Source: Zoogloeaceae bacterium (GTDB taxonomy: Bacteria > Pseudomonadota > Gammaproteobacteria > Burkholderiales > Rhodocyclaceae). From it: a stretch of DNA of 46,850 bases. The DNA is taken from NCBI GenBank assembly GCA_031273565.1, contig JAISRR010000027.1, positions 1-46,850 on the forward strand, given 5' to 3'. The position numbers and the translations under genes are program-made. The notes beneath the pieces were generated by a model, which saw nothing but the letters and a program-made list of their open reading frames with translations, ran no database searches and had not been told where the DNA came from. This document shows, piece by piece, positions 29,124 through 38,986 of the stretch (the first letter of the stretch is position 1; every line of letters begins with the position of its first letter).

Positions 29124-29735
29124 ATGCAAACCCTGTTAAAACACCTGAGAATTCTTGTGGTGCTCATGCTCGCCGCCTGTAGCGAACACGCCGCGTCAGA
29201 CGGCGGTAAAAAGACCGACTACCAGATCGGCGAGCGCCTGCCCGCCGCCACCCGTCAGACACCCGCCAGGCCCGTTTCCTACCGTGAAATCAACTGGGAT
29301 GAACTTATCCCGTCGGGATGGGATCCCGCCGAGGCGTTCGCGAACCTCAATCTGGACAAATTGCAGGACGCCGATCCCCGCGCCGAAAAAGCGCTGGCGC
29401 AAATGCGCAAAATCTGGGATGAAGCGCCCGTCAATCCCGACATGAACGGTCAGGCGGTGCGTATTCCCGGTTTCGTCGTGCCGCTGGACGCCAACGGCGG
29501 CAAACTGCGCGAATTTCTCCTCGTTCCCTATTTCGGCGGTTGCATCCACGTCCCGCCGCCGCCCGCCAACCAGATTATCCATGTCCATGCCGCCATCCCC
29601 CTGAACGACACAAAAGCCATGGACGCCGTATGGGTCAACGGCATCCTCGCCACCACCCACAGCGACAGCCAGATGGGAAGCGCCGGTTACAAAATGGAGG
29701 CGCAGAAGGTGGAGGCTTTCCAGTGGTCGCAGTGA
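29124..29735 (+). CDS. DUF3299 domain lipoprotein
   Basis: 203 aa; lipobox VLMLAAC; GQAVRIPGFVVPLDANGGKLREFLLVPYFGGCIHVPPPPANQIIHV. Confidence 0.88.
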   Translation: MQTLLKHLRILVVLMLAACSEHAASDGGKKTDYQIGERLPAATRQTPARPVSYREINWDELIPSGWDPAEAFANLNLDKLQDADPRAEKALAQMRKIWDEAPVNPDMNGQAVRIPGFVVPLDANGGKLREFLLVPYFGGCIHVPPPPANQIIHVHAAIPLNDTKAMDAVWVNGILATTHSDSQMGSAGYKMEAQKVEAFQWSQ

Positions 29736-30118
29736 GCGAAAAAACGCGCAAGAGACGTGATGAATGGCAAAGAAATTGCCCTTGTTCCATCTGTAAATGA
29801 CCTCCTGCCCATCATGCGGATGCGACCTCAAGTAGGCTCTGCCTGGGACAGGAAGGGACACGCGGCAAGGGCAATGAACTGTCCGGCACCAGGCGGCACC
29901 AGGGCGCTTCCGGACACTTCGGCGTTAAAGGGCTGCATTGTGACGCTGGACGCCCTGGGGTGTCAGACAAAAGTTGCCCAAAAGATATACGCTGTATTGC
30001 CTGCGGGTTAACATTTTGTAACGATATTGTCCAATACTTGCGGGGTTTGTGTGAAATAATGCAAATTTTCTGTTTCACGTGTTATAGTCAATCGTTTTTA
30101 CTAACTTTTTGAACGCAG

Positions 30119-30134
30119 TGTCATATAAATGACA
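30119..30134. promoter_or_regulatory. Palindrome tgtcat-ataa-atgaca in the AT-rich leader of the EPS operon; candidate operator
   Basis: 6-bp arms read directly, in a roughly 280-nt AT-rich region before the first EPS gene. Confidence 0.35.
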
Positions 30135-30288
30135 ATCATATTATGTTGATTTGATTGATGTTTGTTTACGATTGATGATGGCGTTATAAACGGAAAAATT
30201 AGTAACGAAATGCCCTATGGTTTAGCCCATTAACATTATGTTTCCAGAATGTTTATAAGCAATCTGGATTCGTTTTATAGCATATAAA

Positions 30289-31068
30289 ATGACGAAAAAT
30301 CCCCCATCGTATTTTTTCAGGGTGACTGAAGAAGAGCGGGCGCCCAGGCAGTACATTGACAGGCGTAACAAGATTCTGCGCCAGCAGATAGAACAGGCAA
30401 AACAAACGACGAACCTGAAGCCGCCACGCGGCTGGATATGCGGGCGCGTTGGCGGTCGTCCCTGGGCGCTTTCCCGCAGTAATCGTCTGGCATCGGCGCT
30501 GATTGCGTTTTTGCTATTGCTGGCGCTGTCCCCATTACTGATCGTGATCGCTGTTGCCATCAAGTTGACCAGTTGCGGCCCGGTGTTTTTCGTACAACAG
30601 CGCACCGGTTTTTGCGGTCGCCGCTTTGGCATGATCAAATTTCGCACCATGACCATTGATGCTGAGGCGCGCAAGGCGTCAGTGCGCCATTTGAACAAGC
30701 ACGCTCCGGATTCGGTGGACTTCAAGATTGACCGCGACCCGCGTATTACCGGTATCGGCGGGTTTCTGCGGCGCACCAGTCTGGACGAGTTGCCCAACCT
30801 GTTCAATGTCGTGTTCGGGCAGATGCGTCTGGTCGGCCCACGACCGACTTCGTTTCACGCGCAGACTTACAAGACGCACCACCTTGTCCGCTTGAGCGTT
30901 TATCCCGGCATTACCGGCTTATGGCAGATCTCCGGGCGCAGCAATCTGGATTTCAATGAGCGCGTCGCGCTTGATTTACACTATATCCGTCAACAGAGTC
31001 CGTGGCTGGATTTGAAAATCCTGCTCATGACGCCTTTGGCGGTATTTCGCGCACAAGGGGCCAGTTGA
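30289..31068 (+). CDS. Short-form polyprenyl-phosphate sugar-1-phosphate transferase (initiating sugar transferase)
   Basis: 259 aa; one N-terminal TM; GPVFFVQQRTGFCGRRFGMIKFRTMTIDAEA...RRTSLDELPNLFNVVFGQMRLVGPRPTSFHAQTY...PGITGLWQISGRSNLDF. Confidence 0.93.
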   Translation: MTKNPPSYFFRVTEEERAPRQYIDRRNKILRQQIEQAKQTTNLKPPRGWICGRVGGRPWALSRSNRLASALIAFLLLLALSPLLIVIAVAIKLTSCGPVFFVQQRTGFCGRRFGMIKFRTMTIDAEARKASVRHLNKHAPDSVDFKIDRDPRITGIGGFLRRTSLDELPNLFNVVFGQMRLVGPRPTSFHAQTYKTHHLVRLSVYPGITGLWQISGRSNLDFNERVALDLHYIRQQSPWLDLKILLMTPLAVFRAQGAS

Positions 31069-31724
31069 TGCCAAACGATTTTTCTTCCGAAGCTTTGTCT
31101 ATCCTGAATGCCAGCGAAAGCAATCTCACCGCCACGGTGCTCGATCAGGAATTGCGGGTGCTGCTGCTCACTGCGGCGAATGCCGGCAGTGGCACTACGA
31201 CCGCCGCCATGACGCTGGCTGGCGAACTGGCGCGCAGCAGTCATGCGCCAGTGTTGCTGGCGGATGCCAGCCAGCCCGGAAACAAACACGGGGGTGGCCT
31301 CACCTGTCGCCTGGATTTGCAGAAGCATCCAGGATTTATGGATCTGGTTCTCCCCGAAGCGCCCCCACTGGCGGAATGCATTGTCCATGTGGAAGGCTTG
31401 CCTTTCGATGTCATGCCGGTCGGCAACCGGCAATGGCGCAGTGAACGCCTGACCCCCCGGAATTTACATGCCTTGTTTGCGCAATTGGGGGAACGCTATC
31501 GCTTCGTGGTCATTGATGGCGAGGCGGTATACGGCAGCCCCGATACCCTCGCGATCAGCACCCAGGTGGATGGCGTGGTGCTGGTGGTGCGCGGCGAGGA
31601 AACCCGTTGGGAAGTCGCCCGTGCCGCCATTCAACGCCTGACCCAGGCCGGCGCCAGATTGACGGGCTGTATTTTCAACGCGCGCCGTTACTACATGCCG
31701 AAATGGGTTTACGACCATCTGTGA
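31068..31724 (+). CDS. CpsD/CapB-like (BY-kinase/MinD-like P-loop) protein with altered Walker A
   Basis: 218 aa; VLLLTAANAGSGTTTAAMTLAGELARSSHAPVLLADASQPG...YRFVVIDGEAVYGSPDTLAISTQVDGVVLVVRGEETRWEVARAAIQRLTQAGARLTGCIFNARRYY; EPS operon context. Confidence 0.8.
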   Translation: MPNDFSSEALSILNASESNLTATVLDQELRVLLLTAANAGSGTTTAAMTLAGELARSSHAPVLLADASQPGNKHGGGLTCRLDLQKHPGFMDLVLPEAPPLAECIVHVEGLPFDVMPVGNRQWRSERLTPRNLHALFAQLGERYRFVVIDGEAVYGSPDTLAISTQVDGVVLVVRGEETRWEVARAAIQRLTQAGARLTGCIFNARRYYMPKWVYDHL

Positions 31725-31734
31725 TGACGAGTAA

Positions 31735-32781
31735 ATGAACATGAAAACCCCATCCCTGTTTTTCCTGCCGTTACGCCTGACGTTTTTTGTCGCGGGTGTC
31801 GCCGGTCTTTCCGGATGCGCCACGCCGGAAGTCTTCAATATGCCGGTGCAGGTGGTGACCGCGCCCGCCGAACAGAGGCAAATCAGCGAAATTATCCCGG
31901 TCAAACAGGTGTTGCGACCGCAGGATGTGCTTGACGTCATTTATTACCTCGATGCTTCCAGCAAAACGCCCTACCGCATTCAGGCGGGCGACCAGGTGGA
32001 TTTGAAATTTCTGACCGCCGGCGAACTCAGTGGCGTTCATCGGGTCATGCCCGATGGCGCGATTGTGTTGCCCTATGTCGGAAGCATGGAGATTGGCGGC
32101 CTGACGGTTGCCGAGGCGCAGCAAAAAATCCGTGACGGCTATGTCCATTTGCTCAAGCGTCCCGAAATCATGTTTTCCGTATCGCGGCCACTGGCGCAAC
32201 AGGAAAATCTGCGACAGACCTTGCTGCATCCGCAAACCGGCATGACCCACACCATTACCGTAAACGCCGACGGTCGCGCCAGTTTTCCGCTCCTGGGCGC
32301 GATCGCCTTGCAAGGCATGAGCGTTGAGGAACTGGAGCAGGCCCTGAATCATCGCTATGCCGAAAATTTTGAACAGATTCATGTCAATGTATTGCTGAAG
32401 GCTACCGCCGCCAACGAAATCTTTGTGCTGGGGGCGGTGAACCAGCCGGGTGCTTATCCGGTGCGTCGGCCGGTTTCCGTGCTGGAAGCCCTGACGCTGG
32501 CGCGTGGCACGCCGACAGGCGCGCGCCTGGATTCTGTCGTGATCATGCGCCGTCAGGGTAATCAGGTGGAGGCGCATCTGTATGACGTGGAGAAAGCATT
32601 GAATGGCAATGCTGAACAGTTTGCCTATCTGCAACCCGATGACCTGATTTACGTGCCCAAGACACGCCTGAAACGTATTGGCGAAATCAGTCGACAGCTT
32701 GCCGAAGTCATTCTGTTCAATGGCGTCGGTTACAGCTTTACCTATCGTGTTGACGACAAGGAAATCCAGAGTTACGAGTGA
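31735..32781 (+). CDS. Polysaccharide export outer-membrane lipoprotein (Wza-like, SLBB domains)
   Basis: 348 aa; lipobox VAGLSGC; YRIQAGDQVDLKFLTAGELSGVHRVMPDGAIVLPYVGSMEIGGLTVAEAQQKI; second SLBB FVLGAVNQPGAYPVRRPVSVLEALTLARG. Confidence 0.93.
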   Translation: MNMKTPSLFFLPLRLTFFVAGVAGLSGCATPEVFNMPVQVVTAPAEQRQISEIIPVKQVLRPQDVLDVIYYLDASSKTPYRIQAGDQVDLKFLTAGELSGVHRVMPDGAIVLPYVGSMEIGGLTVAEAQQKIRDGYVHLLKRPEIMFSVSRPLAQQENLRQTLLHPQTGMTHTITVNADGRASFPLLGAIALQGMSVEELEQALNHRYAENFEQIHVNVLLKATAANEIFVLGAVNQPGAYPVRRPVSVLEALTLARGTPTGARLDSVVIMRRQGNQVEAHLYDVEKALNGNAEQFAYLQPDDLIYVPKTRLKRIGEISRQLAEVILFNGVGYSFTYRVDDKEIQSYE

Positions 32782-32789
32782 GCCGACAT

Positions 32790-34382
32790 ATGAACGAAAT
32801 GGAAAATTATTTGCGTGAATTTTTGCGCATCCTGTTCGCCAACCGCAGGTTGATCAAACGCATATTTCTTGTGTTCGCCGCGATCACCCTGCTGCTGCCG
32901 CTGACGTTAAAGCAGCGTTTCGAGATTACGGCGGAAGTGATCGTGCAGTCGAAAAAACTGTCGCAAACCAACACCAGCACCATATTGGCCTCGGATCCCG
33001 ATAAATACATTCCGCCTTCGCTGACTGACATGGAAACAGAGGGCAATATCCTGCGTTCATCGACGCTGGTGCGCCAGACCATTGCCGGATTGCGCGATGA
33101 AGGTCGTTACAGCGTTAAACCAGGTCTGCCCGACAGGCTGTTTTTCCTGCCGCTGAAACGCTTTGTCAGTGACCCGCTGCGCGCGCACGTCATCAATCCG
33201 CTGCGTACATGGTTCGGGCTGGAGGTTGACCCGGTGCGCGACACGACGCTCGATGTCTGGACCCAACAAGCCATCGAAGACCTCACCATTGAAACCGTGC
33301 CGGGTTCCAATGTTGTTCTGGTGGCCTACCGTTCTCCTGATCCGGCTCAGGGCACGCGCTTTGTCGAGCGTCTGCTGGATAATTATCTGAAAATTCGCCA
33401 AAGCTTGCAGTCCAATGATTTACCGCAATCTTTCTACGAACAGAAAAAAGCGCAATATGAAGCGCGTCTGAACGATCTTGAAAATCGTCGCCAGACACTC
33501 CTGAACGCCGCGCATGCTTCCGATCCGAAAGAGGAAATCACTGTTCGCCTGAACTTTATCAACACCGAGGAACACGCGCTCAACACCTATCGTGATCGCG
33601 CCCTGGAAAACCAGCACTGGCTCGAATACCTGAAGCAGAATCTGGTCAGCGCAAAAAAGGCCGGGTTAACCGACTACACCTTCCCCTTCGCTTTCGTCAA
33701 TATTGCCGATGACGCCGTATACGAAGACCGCGAAATCAAGCGCCTGGGCGAGCAATTAATGGAACTGGTCAGCAGTTATAACAAGACCAGTGAAACCTTT
33801 CAGGAAAACAGTCCGCCCGTGCAGGAATTGCGCGCGCAAATCGTCCATGCGCGCCAACAGTTTTTGAAGGTGGTGGAAAACCGGATTCGGGAACGCGGCA
33901 GCGCACTGGAAGTCGTCAATGCGATCATTGCGCAGAAAACCGCGCGCATCAACGAAGACAAGGCGCGGGTGCGCCAGTTGCAGGAAGTGCACAGCAAGCT
34001 GCGTCAGCTTGACACCGAAATCGGGGCGCTGCATCAGGCGTTTTTCTCCTATACCCAGCGTTATGAAGAAAGCCGTGGACAGAACCTGATTGACAACGCA
34101 ATGTCCAACGCGCGTGTCCTGAGTCCACCCTTTGAACCCACCGAACCGGCGTTTCCCAAACCCTTGCTCATCATTCCCCTGGGTCTGGTCACGGGATTGT
34201 TGCTGGCAATCGCCTTGAGTTATATCCGCGAATTCTTCGACCATCGCTTCAAGCACCCCCGGCAAATCCGGCAGCACCTTGATCTGCCTGTGCTGATGGT
34301 CATCAACGCGGTGGAAGCACCGGTCATCAATCCGCATAAAAACTGGAGCAGAAAATGGTTCTGGCACTGGATACGGCAGTAA
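32790..34382 (+). CDS. Wzz/GumC-like chain-length determinant (polysaccharide co-polymerase) without kinase domain
   Basis: MNEMENYLREFLRILFANRRLIKRIFLVFAAITLLLPLTLKQRFEITAEVIVQSK...; long coiled coil; C-terminal TM LLIIPLGLVTGLLLAIALSYIREFFDHRF. Alternative GTG start at 32778. Confidence 0.88.
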   Translation: MNEMENYLREFLRILFANRRLIKRIFLVFAAITLLLPLTLKQRFEITAEVIVQSKKLSQTNTSTILASDPDKYIPPSLTDMETEGNILRSSTLVRQTIAGLRDEGRYSVKPGLPDRLFFLPLKRFVSDPLRAHVINPLRTWFGLEVDPVRDTTLDVWTQQAIEDLTIETVPGSNVVLVAYRSPDPAQGTRFVERLLDNYLKIRQSLQSNDLPQSFYEQKKAQYEARLNDLENRRQTLLNAAHASDPKEEITVRLNFINTEEHALNTYRDRALENQHWLEYLKQNLVSAKKAGLTDYTFPFAFVNIADDAVYEDREIKRLGEQLMELVSSYNKTSETFQENSPPVQELRAQIVHARQQFLKVVENRIRERGSALEVVNAIIAQKTARINEDKARVRQLQEVHSKLRQLDTEIGALHQAFFSYTQRYEESRGQNLIDNAMSNARVLSPPFEPTEPAFPKPLLIIPLGLVTGLLLAIALSYIREFFDHRFKHPRQIRQHLDLPVLMVINAVEAPVINPHKNWSRKWFWHWIRQ

Positions 34383-35476
34383 GCGATGAGCCGGAGCCGC
34401 GCCATGCGCATGATGATGATGTCGTTCACCTCATTCACAGCGGTGGTTTTTATGGCGCCGAGCGCATGTTGCTCGACCATTGTCGCTATGCGCCGGGTCG
34501 CCACCGGGTGATTTTTCTGGATACGCCCGATTCCCTGCCACAACGTTTTCGCGCCGCAGGTGTGGCGTGTACCGGCGCACGCGGCTTGAGTGGCGTCTTC
34601 GCCGCGCTGGCGGCGGCGGCGCGGCAGTCTCCCGCGCTGGTGATGAACGCGCACAATTTTCGCGCCCAGATTTTTGCCTGGTGTTGCGCCAGCCGCCTGC
34701 AATTGCCATTGGCGTTGACCCAGCATGGTTTTACGCCGCGCAGCGCCAAACAACGCCTGTATACGCGGATTGCCCTGCGTCTGGGACGCAGTCGCCGGGT
34801 GCGCCGTATCGCCTGCGTGGCGCAAAGCATTGTCGAACTGCACCGGCAGGCCGGGGTGCCGCCGGAAAAACTCGATTTCATCCCCAATGGCCTGCCGCCA
34901 AAACCGGTATTGCCGCGACAGGCCGACAGGCCGTTGATCGGCTTTGTTGGCCGCCTGAGCGCCGAAAAAGGCCCCGACCTGTTTCTCGACGCGGTGATTC
35001 CGCTTTGCGCCAGACATCCTGAATGGCAAGCCGTGCTGCTGGGCGACGGTCAGGAAGCCGCACGCCTGCAGGCGCGCATCAACGCCGCCGGGATGGGCGA
35101 ACGCATCCGCCTGCACGGGTATCAGCAGGACATGGACGCCTGGTTTGCCCGCCTCTCCCTCCTCGCGCTCACTTCGCGCACGGAGGGGACGCCGATGGTG
35201 TTGCTCGAAGCCATGCGCGCCGGTACGCCGATTGTGGCCTTTGCCGTTGGCGGCGTGCCGGACATGCTCGCCGTTCCGGTCAGCGGGCTGCTCGCGCCGC
35301 CCGGAGATGTCTCCGCGCTGGCGGCGCAGATTGAACGCCTGCTTGCCGACGATGGATTGGCCGAAAGCCTGGGTGCGGCAGCTCGCGCCCGGCAACAGCG
35401 TGACTATGATCTGACGCGGCAGAGCGAACGCTGGCGACAGTTTTACGCCGCCACAAAAAAGGTCGCGCCATGCTGA
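34355..35476 (+). CDS. Family 4-type glycosyltransferase
   Basis: 373 aa; LIHSGGFYGAERMLLDHC...FIPNGLPPKPVLPRQADRPLIGFVGRLSAEKGPDLFLDAV...ALTSRTEGTPMVLLEAMRAGTPIVAFAVGGVPDM. Confidence 0.93.
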   Translation: MVLALDTAVSDEPEPRHAHDDDVVHLIHSGGFYGAERMLLDHCRYAPGRHRVIFLDTPDSLPQRFRAAGVACTGARGLSGVFAALAAAARQSPALVMNAHNFRAQIFAWCCASRLQLPLALTQHGFTPRSAKQRLYTRIALRLGRSRRVRRIACVAQSIVELHRQAGVPPEKLDFIPNGLPPKPVLPRQADRPLIGFVGRLSAEKGPDLFLDAVIPLCARHPEWQAVLLGDGQEAARLQARINAAGMGERIRLHGYQQDMDAWFARLSLLALTSRTEGTPMVLLEAMRAGTPIVAFAVGGVPDMLAVPVSGLLAPPGDVSALAAQIERLLADDGLAESLGAAARARQQRDYDLTRQSERWRQFYAATKKVAPC

Positions 35477-36879
35477 TGACGATTTTCTGCGGCATCATTG
35501 TCGGCCTTATCAGCCTTGGCCTGCTCATCAGTCCCTGGCCTTATCTTGCGCCGCTCGTGATTTTCGCCATCTTCGGCCTGCGCGCGCTGTATCGCCATCC
35601 GGACTGGGGGCTGCTTGGACTGGCCGCGCTGGTGCCGTTCGAGGGGTTGTTCCGGAATAACCTCCTCTCCGGGGCCAAGCTGATCGGCATATCGCTGATT
35701 GCCATTCTCTTGTTGCAACTCCTGCTGCGGCAACTGCCGCAGACCAACCTGCGCGGCAATCTCTGGCGTCCCCTGTGCCTCTTCCTGTTTTGCATGTTGA
35801 TGAGTACGCTGTTTACCGAAAACCTGCTGTTTTCCCTGAACAACTGGCGCGAACTTCTGATCGGCATGACGCTGTTTGGCATCACCTTGCTGGCCGGGCG
35901 TCAGATCAATCCCTTTTTGCTGTGTCGCCTGATTGCGCTGGGGGTTGTCGCTACCGCCCTGACGGCGCTGTTCTCAATCAAGCATCAGGTGGAAGGCCGC
36001 GCCGTTGGCCTGTTGCAGGACCCGAATTATTTCGCGCTCCTGATTGCCATCGCTTTCCCGCTGGCGATGCTGTCCGCGCTGCACGCGCGACAAACGCTGA
36101 CGCGCCTGTTCTGGGGGGGCGTCAGCCTTCTCCTGCTCATCGGCATGGTCAGGACCGATTCGCGTTCGGGATTGTTCGTCCTGATCCTGACCTGCGCCAT
36201 CGGCCTCTGGCAGCAGCGTGACAAGCTGCGCCGCCTGCGACCGCGTCACCTGGGGTTTGTCATGCTTGCCATTGCCATATTGACCCCCGTGTCGCTGATG
36301 TTGATGCCGCCTGAATATGTGGCGCGCGTCAAGTCCATCGCCAACCTGCAATCAGGGATTATCGCCAGCCAGGATACTTCTCTGGGCCGACGCGCCTCCT
36401 ATCTGGTGGTGGGCGCGCAAATGATGCGTGACAATCCGTTGCTGGGTTCCGGCCCCGGCACGTTTCCGCTGCGTTACGCGCAGAGCGGTTACGCCAAATT
36501 GTTTTCCGGACTCGAGGGGCAAATAGATTTGCTCCGGCGCGCGCACAACACCTATCTGGAAATTTTCAGCGAAATGGGCATTCCAGCCGGTCTGCTGTTT
36601 GTCAGCCTGCTGCTGCTGGGATTGCGCAATTTTGAACGCGCGCGGCAAATCTGGCGCGTCGACGAGCGGAAAAAATCCGACCTTGCCGCCCACCTTGGGT
36701 TGAGTCTGCTCGCCCTCTCACTGTTCCTGATGTTTTTGAGCCTGCCGAATCACAAATACCTGTGGTTGTTGCTCGCCCTGTCCTGTGTCCTGCGCCAGCA
36801 GGCGGAAGCCGCGCCAGCGAAGGACGCGATCGCGCCAGCCGCGCCGCGCGTTGCCAAAGGGGAGTGTTTTTCAACATGA
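35470..36879 (+). CDS. O-antigen ligase/polymerase family protein (Wzy-like)
   Basis: 469 aa, about 11-12 TM; large loop with LLGSGPGTFPLRYAQSGYAK...RRAHNTYLEIFSEMGIPAGLLFVSLLLLGL. Confidence 0.9.
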   Translation: MLMTIFCGIIVGLISLGLLISPWPYLAPLVIFAIFGLRALYRHPDWGLLGLAALVPFEGLFRNNLLSGAKLIGISLIAILLLQLLLRQLPQTNLRGNLWRPLCLFLFCMLMSTLFTENLLFSLNNWRELLIGMTLFGITLLAGRQINPFLLCRLIALGVVATALTALFSIKHQVEGRAVGLLQDPNYFALLIAIAFPLAMLSALHARQTLTRLFWGGVSLLLLIGMVRTDSRSGLFVLILTCAIGLWQQRDKLRRLRPRHLGFVMLAIAILTPVSLMLMPPEYVARVKSIANLQSGIIASQDTSLGRRASYLVVGAQMMRDNPLLGSGPGTFPLRYAQSGYAKLFSGLEGQIDLLRRAHNTYLEIFSEMGIPAGLLFVSLLLLGLRNFERARQIWRVDERKKSDLAAHLGLSLLALSLFLMFLSLPNHKYLWLLLALSCVLRQQAEAAPAKDAIAPAAPRVAKGECFST

Positions 36880-37838
36880 AAGTCAGCGTCATCGTCCCGA
36901 TGTATAACGAGGCGCGTCACATCGTCCGCACGCTGGAGAGCGTGCGCCGGGCTGGCGAATTTGCCGGCGTGGCGTGCGAATTGCTGGTGATGGATAACGG
37001 TTCCGGCGATGATGGCCCGGCGCTTGCCGCCGGGTGTGGCGCGCGGGTGGATGTGCTTCCCGGCCTTTCCCTCGGCGCGTTGCGTAATCGCGGCGCGCAG
37101 ATGGCCAGCGGGGAGTGGCTGGCCTTTCTGGACGCCGACATTGAAGTGCCGCGCGACTGGTTCGCGCTCTGGCGGGAGATTGACGCACAGGGAGAAACGG
37201 ATGTCCTGGCGCTGGCCTGCAAAACGCCGCCATCCGCGCCCTGGTTCGCGCGCGTCTGGCAACAACGCAAGCATTCTCCCGCTCCGCGCCTGCAACCGCG
37301 GGACTGGCTGACGACACAAAACCTGTGCATGAGGCGCGATTGGTTCGCGCGTGTCGGCGGGTTCAATGAAAGCCTTATCACCGGTGAGGACAAAGATTTC
37401 ACCTTGCGTCTGCATCAGGCGGGCGTGCGTTTGAAGCTTCTTGCCGGATCATTCGTCTGGCATTGGGGCTATGAGGGCAGTTGGCGCGAGTGGCTGGGCA
37501 AGGAATTCTGGCGACAGGGTGGCGCGCTGCAATTGCTGGACGCCCATTTCGCCAGTCTGCGCCGCTGGCGTTTCCCGCTGCTCTGCCTGGGCACGGCGTT
37601 CTGCAGTCTGGCCGCGCCGCCGGCAGCCCTGACGGGTAAGCCCGCGTGGGCGGGACTCCTGCTTTTGCCGGGCGCGTTGATCGCATTGGGGCTGGCGCTG
37701 CGGCAAAGTCTGGCGTATCGCGCCCCCTTGTTCACCCTGCAACTCTGGATATTGCACTGGCTGCGCCTGCATGTGGGCGCGGCGGCATTGCTGGCGGCGT
37801 TGTGCAAACTCAGGATACAAAGACCGGAACGGACATGA
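36876..37838 (+). CDS. Glycosyltransferase family 2
   Basis: 320 aa from ATG 36876 (MKVSVIVPMYNEARHIVRTLESVRRAGEFAGVACELLVMDNGSGDDG...); WLAFLDADIEVPRDW. Confidence 0.92.
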   Translation: MKVSVIVPMYNEARHIVRTLESVRRAGEFAGVACELLVMDNGSGDDGPALAAGCGARVDVLPGLSLGALRNRGAQMASGEWLAFLDADIEVPRDWFALWREIDAQGETDVLALACKTPPSAPWFARVWQQRKHSPAPRLQPRDWLTTQNLCMRRDWFARVGGFNESLITGEDKDFTLRLHQAGVRLKLLAGSFVWHWGYEGSWREWLGKEFWRQGGALQLLDAHFASLRRWRFPLLCLGTAFCSLAAPPAALTGKPAWAGLLLLPGALIALGLALRQSLAYRAPLFTLQLWILHWLRLHVGAAALLAALCKLRIQRPERT

Positions 37839-38986
37839 TGATGGAAATAATAATGGCGTTGTTCTGGTTCTGCCTGTTCCTGCCGTTTTACGCCTGGATT
37901 GGCTATCCGCTCAGTCTGGCGGCGCTCTGCCTGTTTGTTGGCAGGCGCAAAACGCCGGAGGTTGCGCCGGAGCCGGTCAGCATCATTATCGCGGCGTACA
38001 ACGAAGCCGGGCATATTGAGCAAACGCTGCGCGACCTGTTGGCGCAGCCGTATCCGGCAGACAGGGAAATCATTCTCGCCAGTGACGGTTCCGACGACGA
38101 TACCGTAGCCCGCGCCCGCGCAATCGCCGCCACCGCGCCTTGCGTCAAGGTGCTCGATCTGCCGCGTCAGGGCAAGGCGGCGGCGTTGAACGCCGCCGCG
38201 CGCGTGGCGCAATATGGGTTACTGGTGTTTACCGACGCTGATAATCGCTGGCAGGACGATATCCTCGCGCGCCTGCTTGCGCCTTTTGCCGATCCGGAAG
38301 TGGGGTGCTGTGCCGGCAACGTGCAGATTCCCCGCGCCGGACACGCCCTGAGCCTTGGCGACCAGCTTTATCGCCATTACGAAACCTGGCTGCGTGAGGC
38401 GGAAAACCGCGTCGGCTGCGTGGCCTCCGCCGATGGCGCATTGCTGGCGCTGCGTCGGGAATTGTTCCAGGAAGTACCCGGCGAAGTGACCGACGATTTT
38501 TTCCTCAGCACCTGCGCGCCGATGGCCGGTAAACGCATCATCTACGTGCGACAGGCGCGCGTGTTCGAGCGCGGCGTGGACGCGGCCGCCCGTCAATTCC
38601 ACCGCCGGGTGCGCGTCACGGTGGGCGGTTTGCAAAGTCTGACAGTGCGTCGCGGGTTGATGAATCCGCTGCGGCACGGCTTTTATGCCATCGCGCTCAT
38701 CAGCCACAAACTGCTACGCCGCCTCGCGCCGACGTTGTTGCTGCCGCTCCTGGTTTGCAACCTGCTGCTGTGGGAGACCGGATATTTCTACCGTTTCACC
38801 CTGATCGCGCAACTCCTTGCTTACGCCGTTGGCCTCGTCGGTCTGCTTGACCATCAGGGGCGTCTGCCCAAACCGTTTCGGCTCGCCGGTTTTCTGCTGG
38901 TGACGCTGGCGGGCATGAGTGTCGGACTCCTGCAATTTTTATGCGGGCGTCGGTACGGTTTGTGGGTTCCACAGCGGAATCGTTGA
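37835..38986 (+). CDS. Membrane glycosyltransferase family 2 (processive-type)
   Basis: 383 aa from ATG 37835; PVSIIIAAYNEAGHIEQTLRDLLAQPYPADREIILASDGSDDDTV...GLLVFTDADNRWQDDIL; multiple C-terminal TMs. Confidence 0.92.
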   Translation: MMMEIIMALFWFCLFLPFYAWIGYPLSLAALCLFVGRRKTPEVAPEPVSIIIAAYNEAGHIEQTLRDLLAQPYPADREIILASDGSDDDTVARARAIAATAPCVKVLDLPRQGKAAALNAAARVAQYGLLVFTDADNRWQDDILARLLAPFADPEVGCCAGNVQIPRAGHALSLGDQLYRHYETWLREAENRVGCVASADGALLALRRELFQEVPGEVTDDFFLSTCAPMAGKRIIYVRQARVFERGVDAAARQFHRRVRVTVGGLQSLTVRRGLMNPLRHGFYAIALISHKLLRRLAPTLLLPLLVCNLLLWETGYFYRFTLIAQLLAYAVGLVGLLDHQGRLPKPFRLAGFLLVTLAGMSVGLLQFLCGRRYGLWVPQRNR

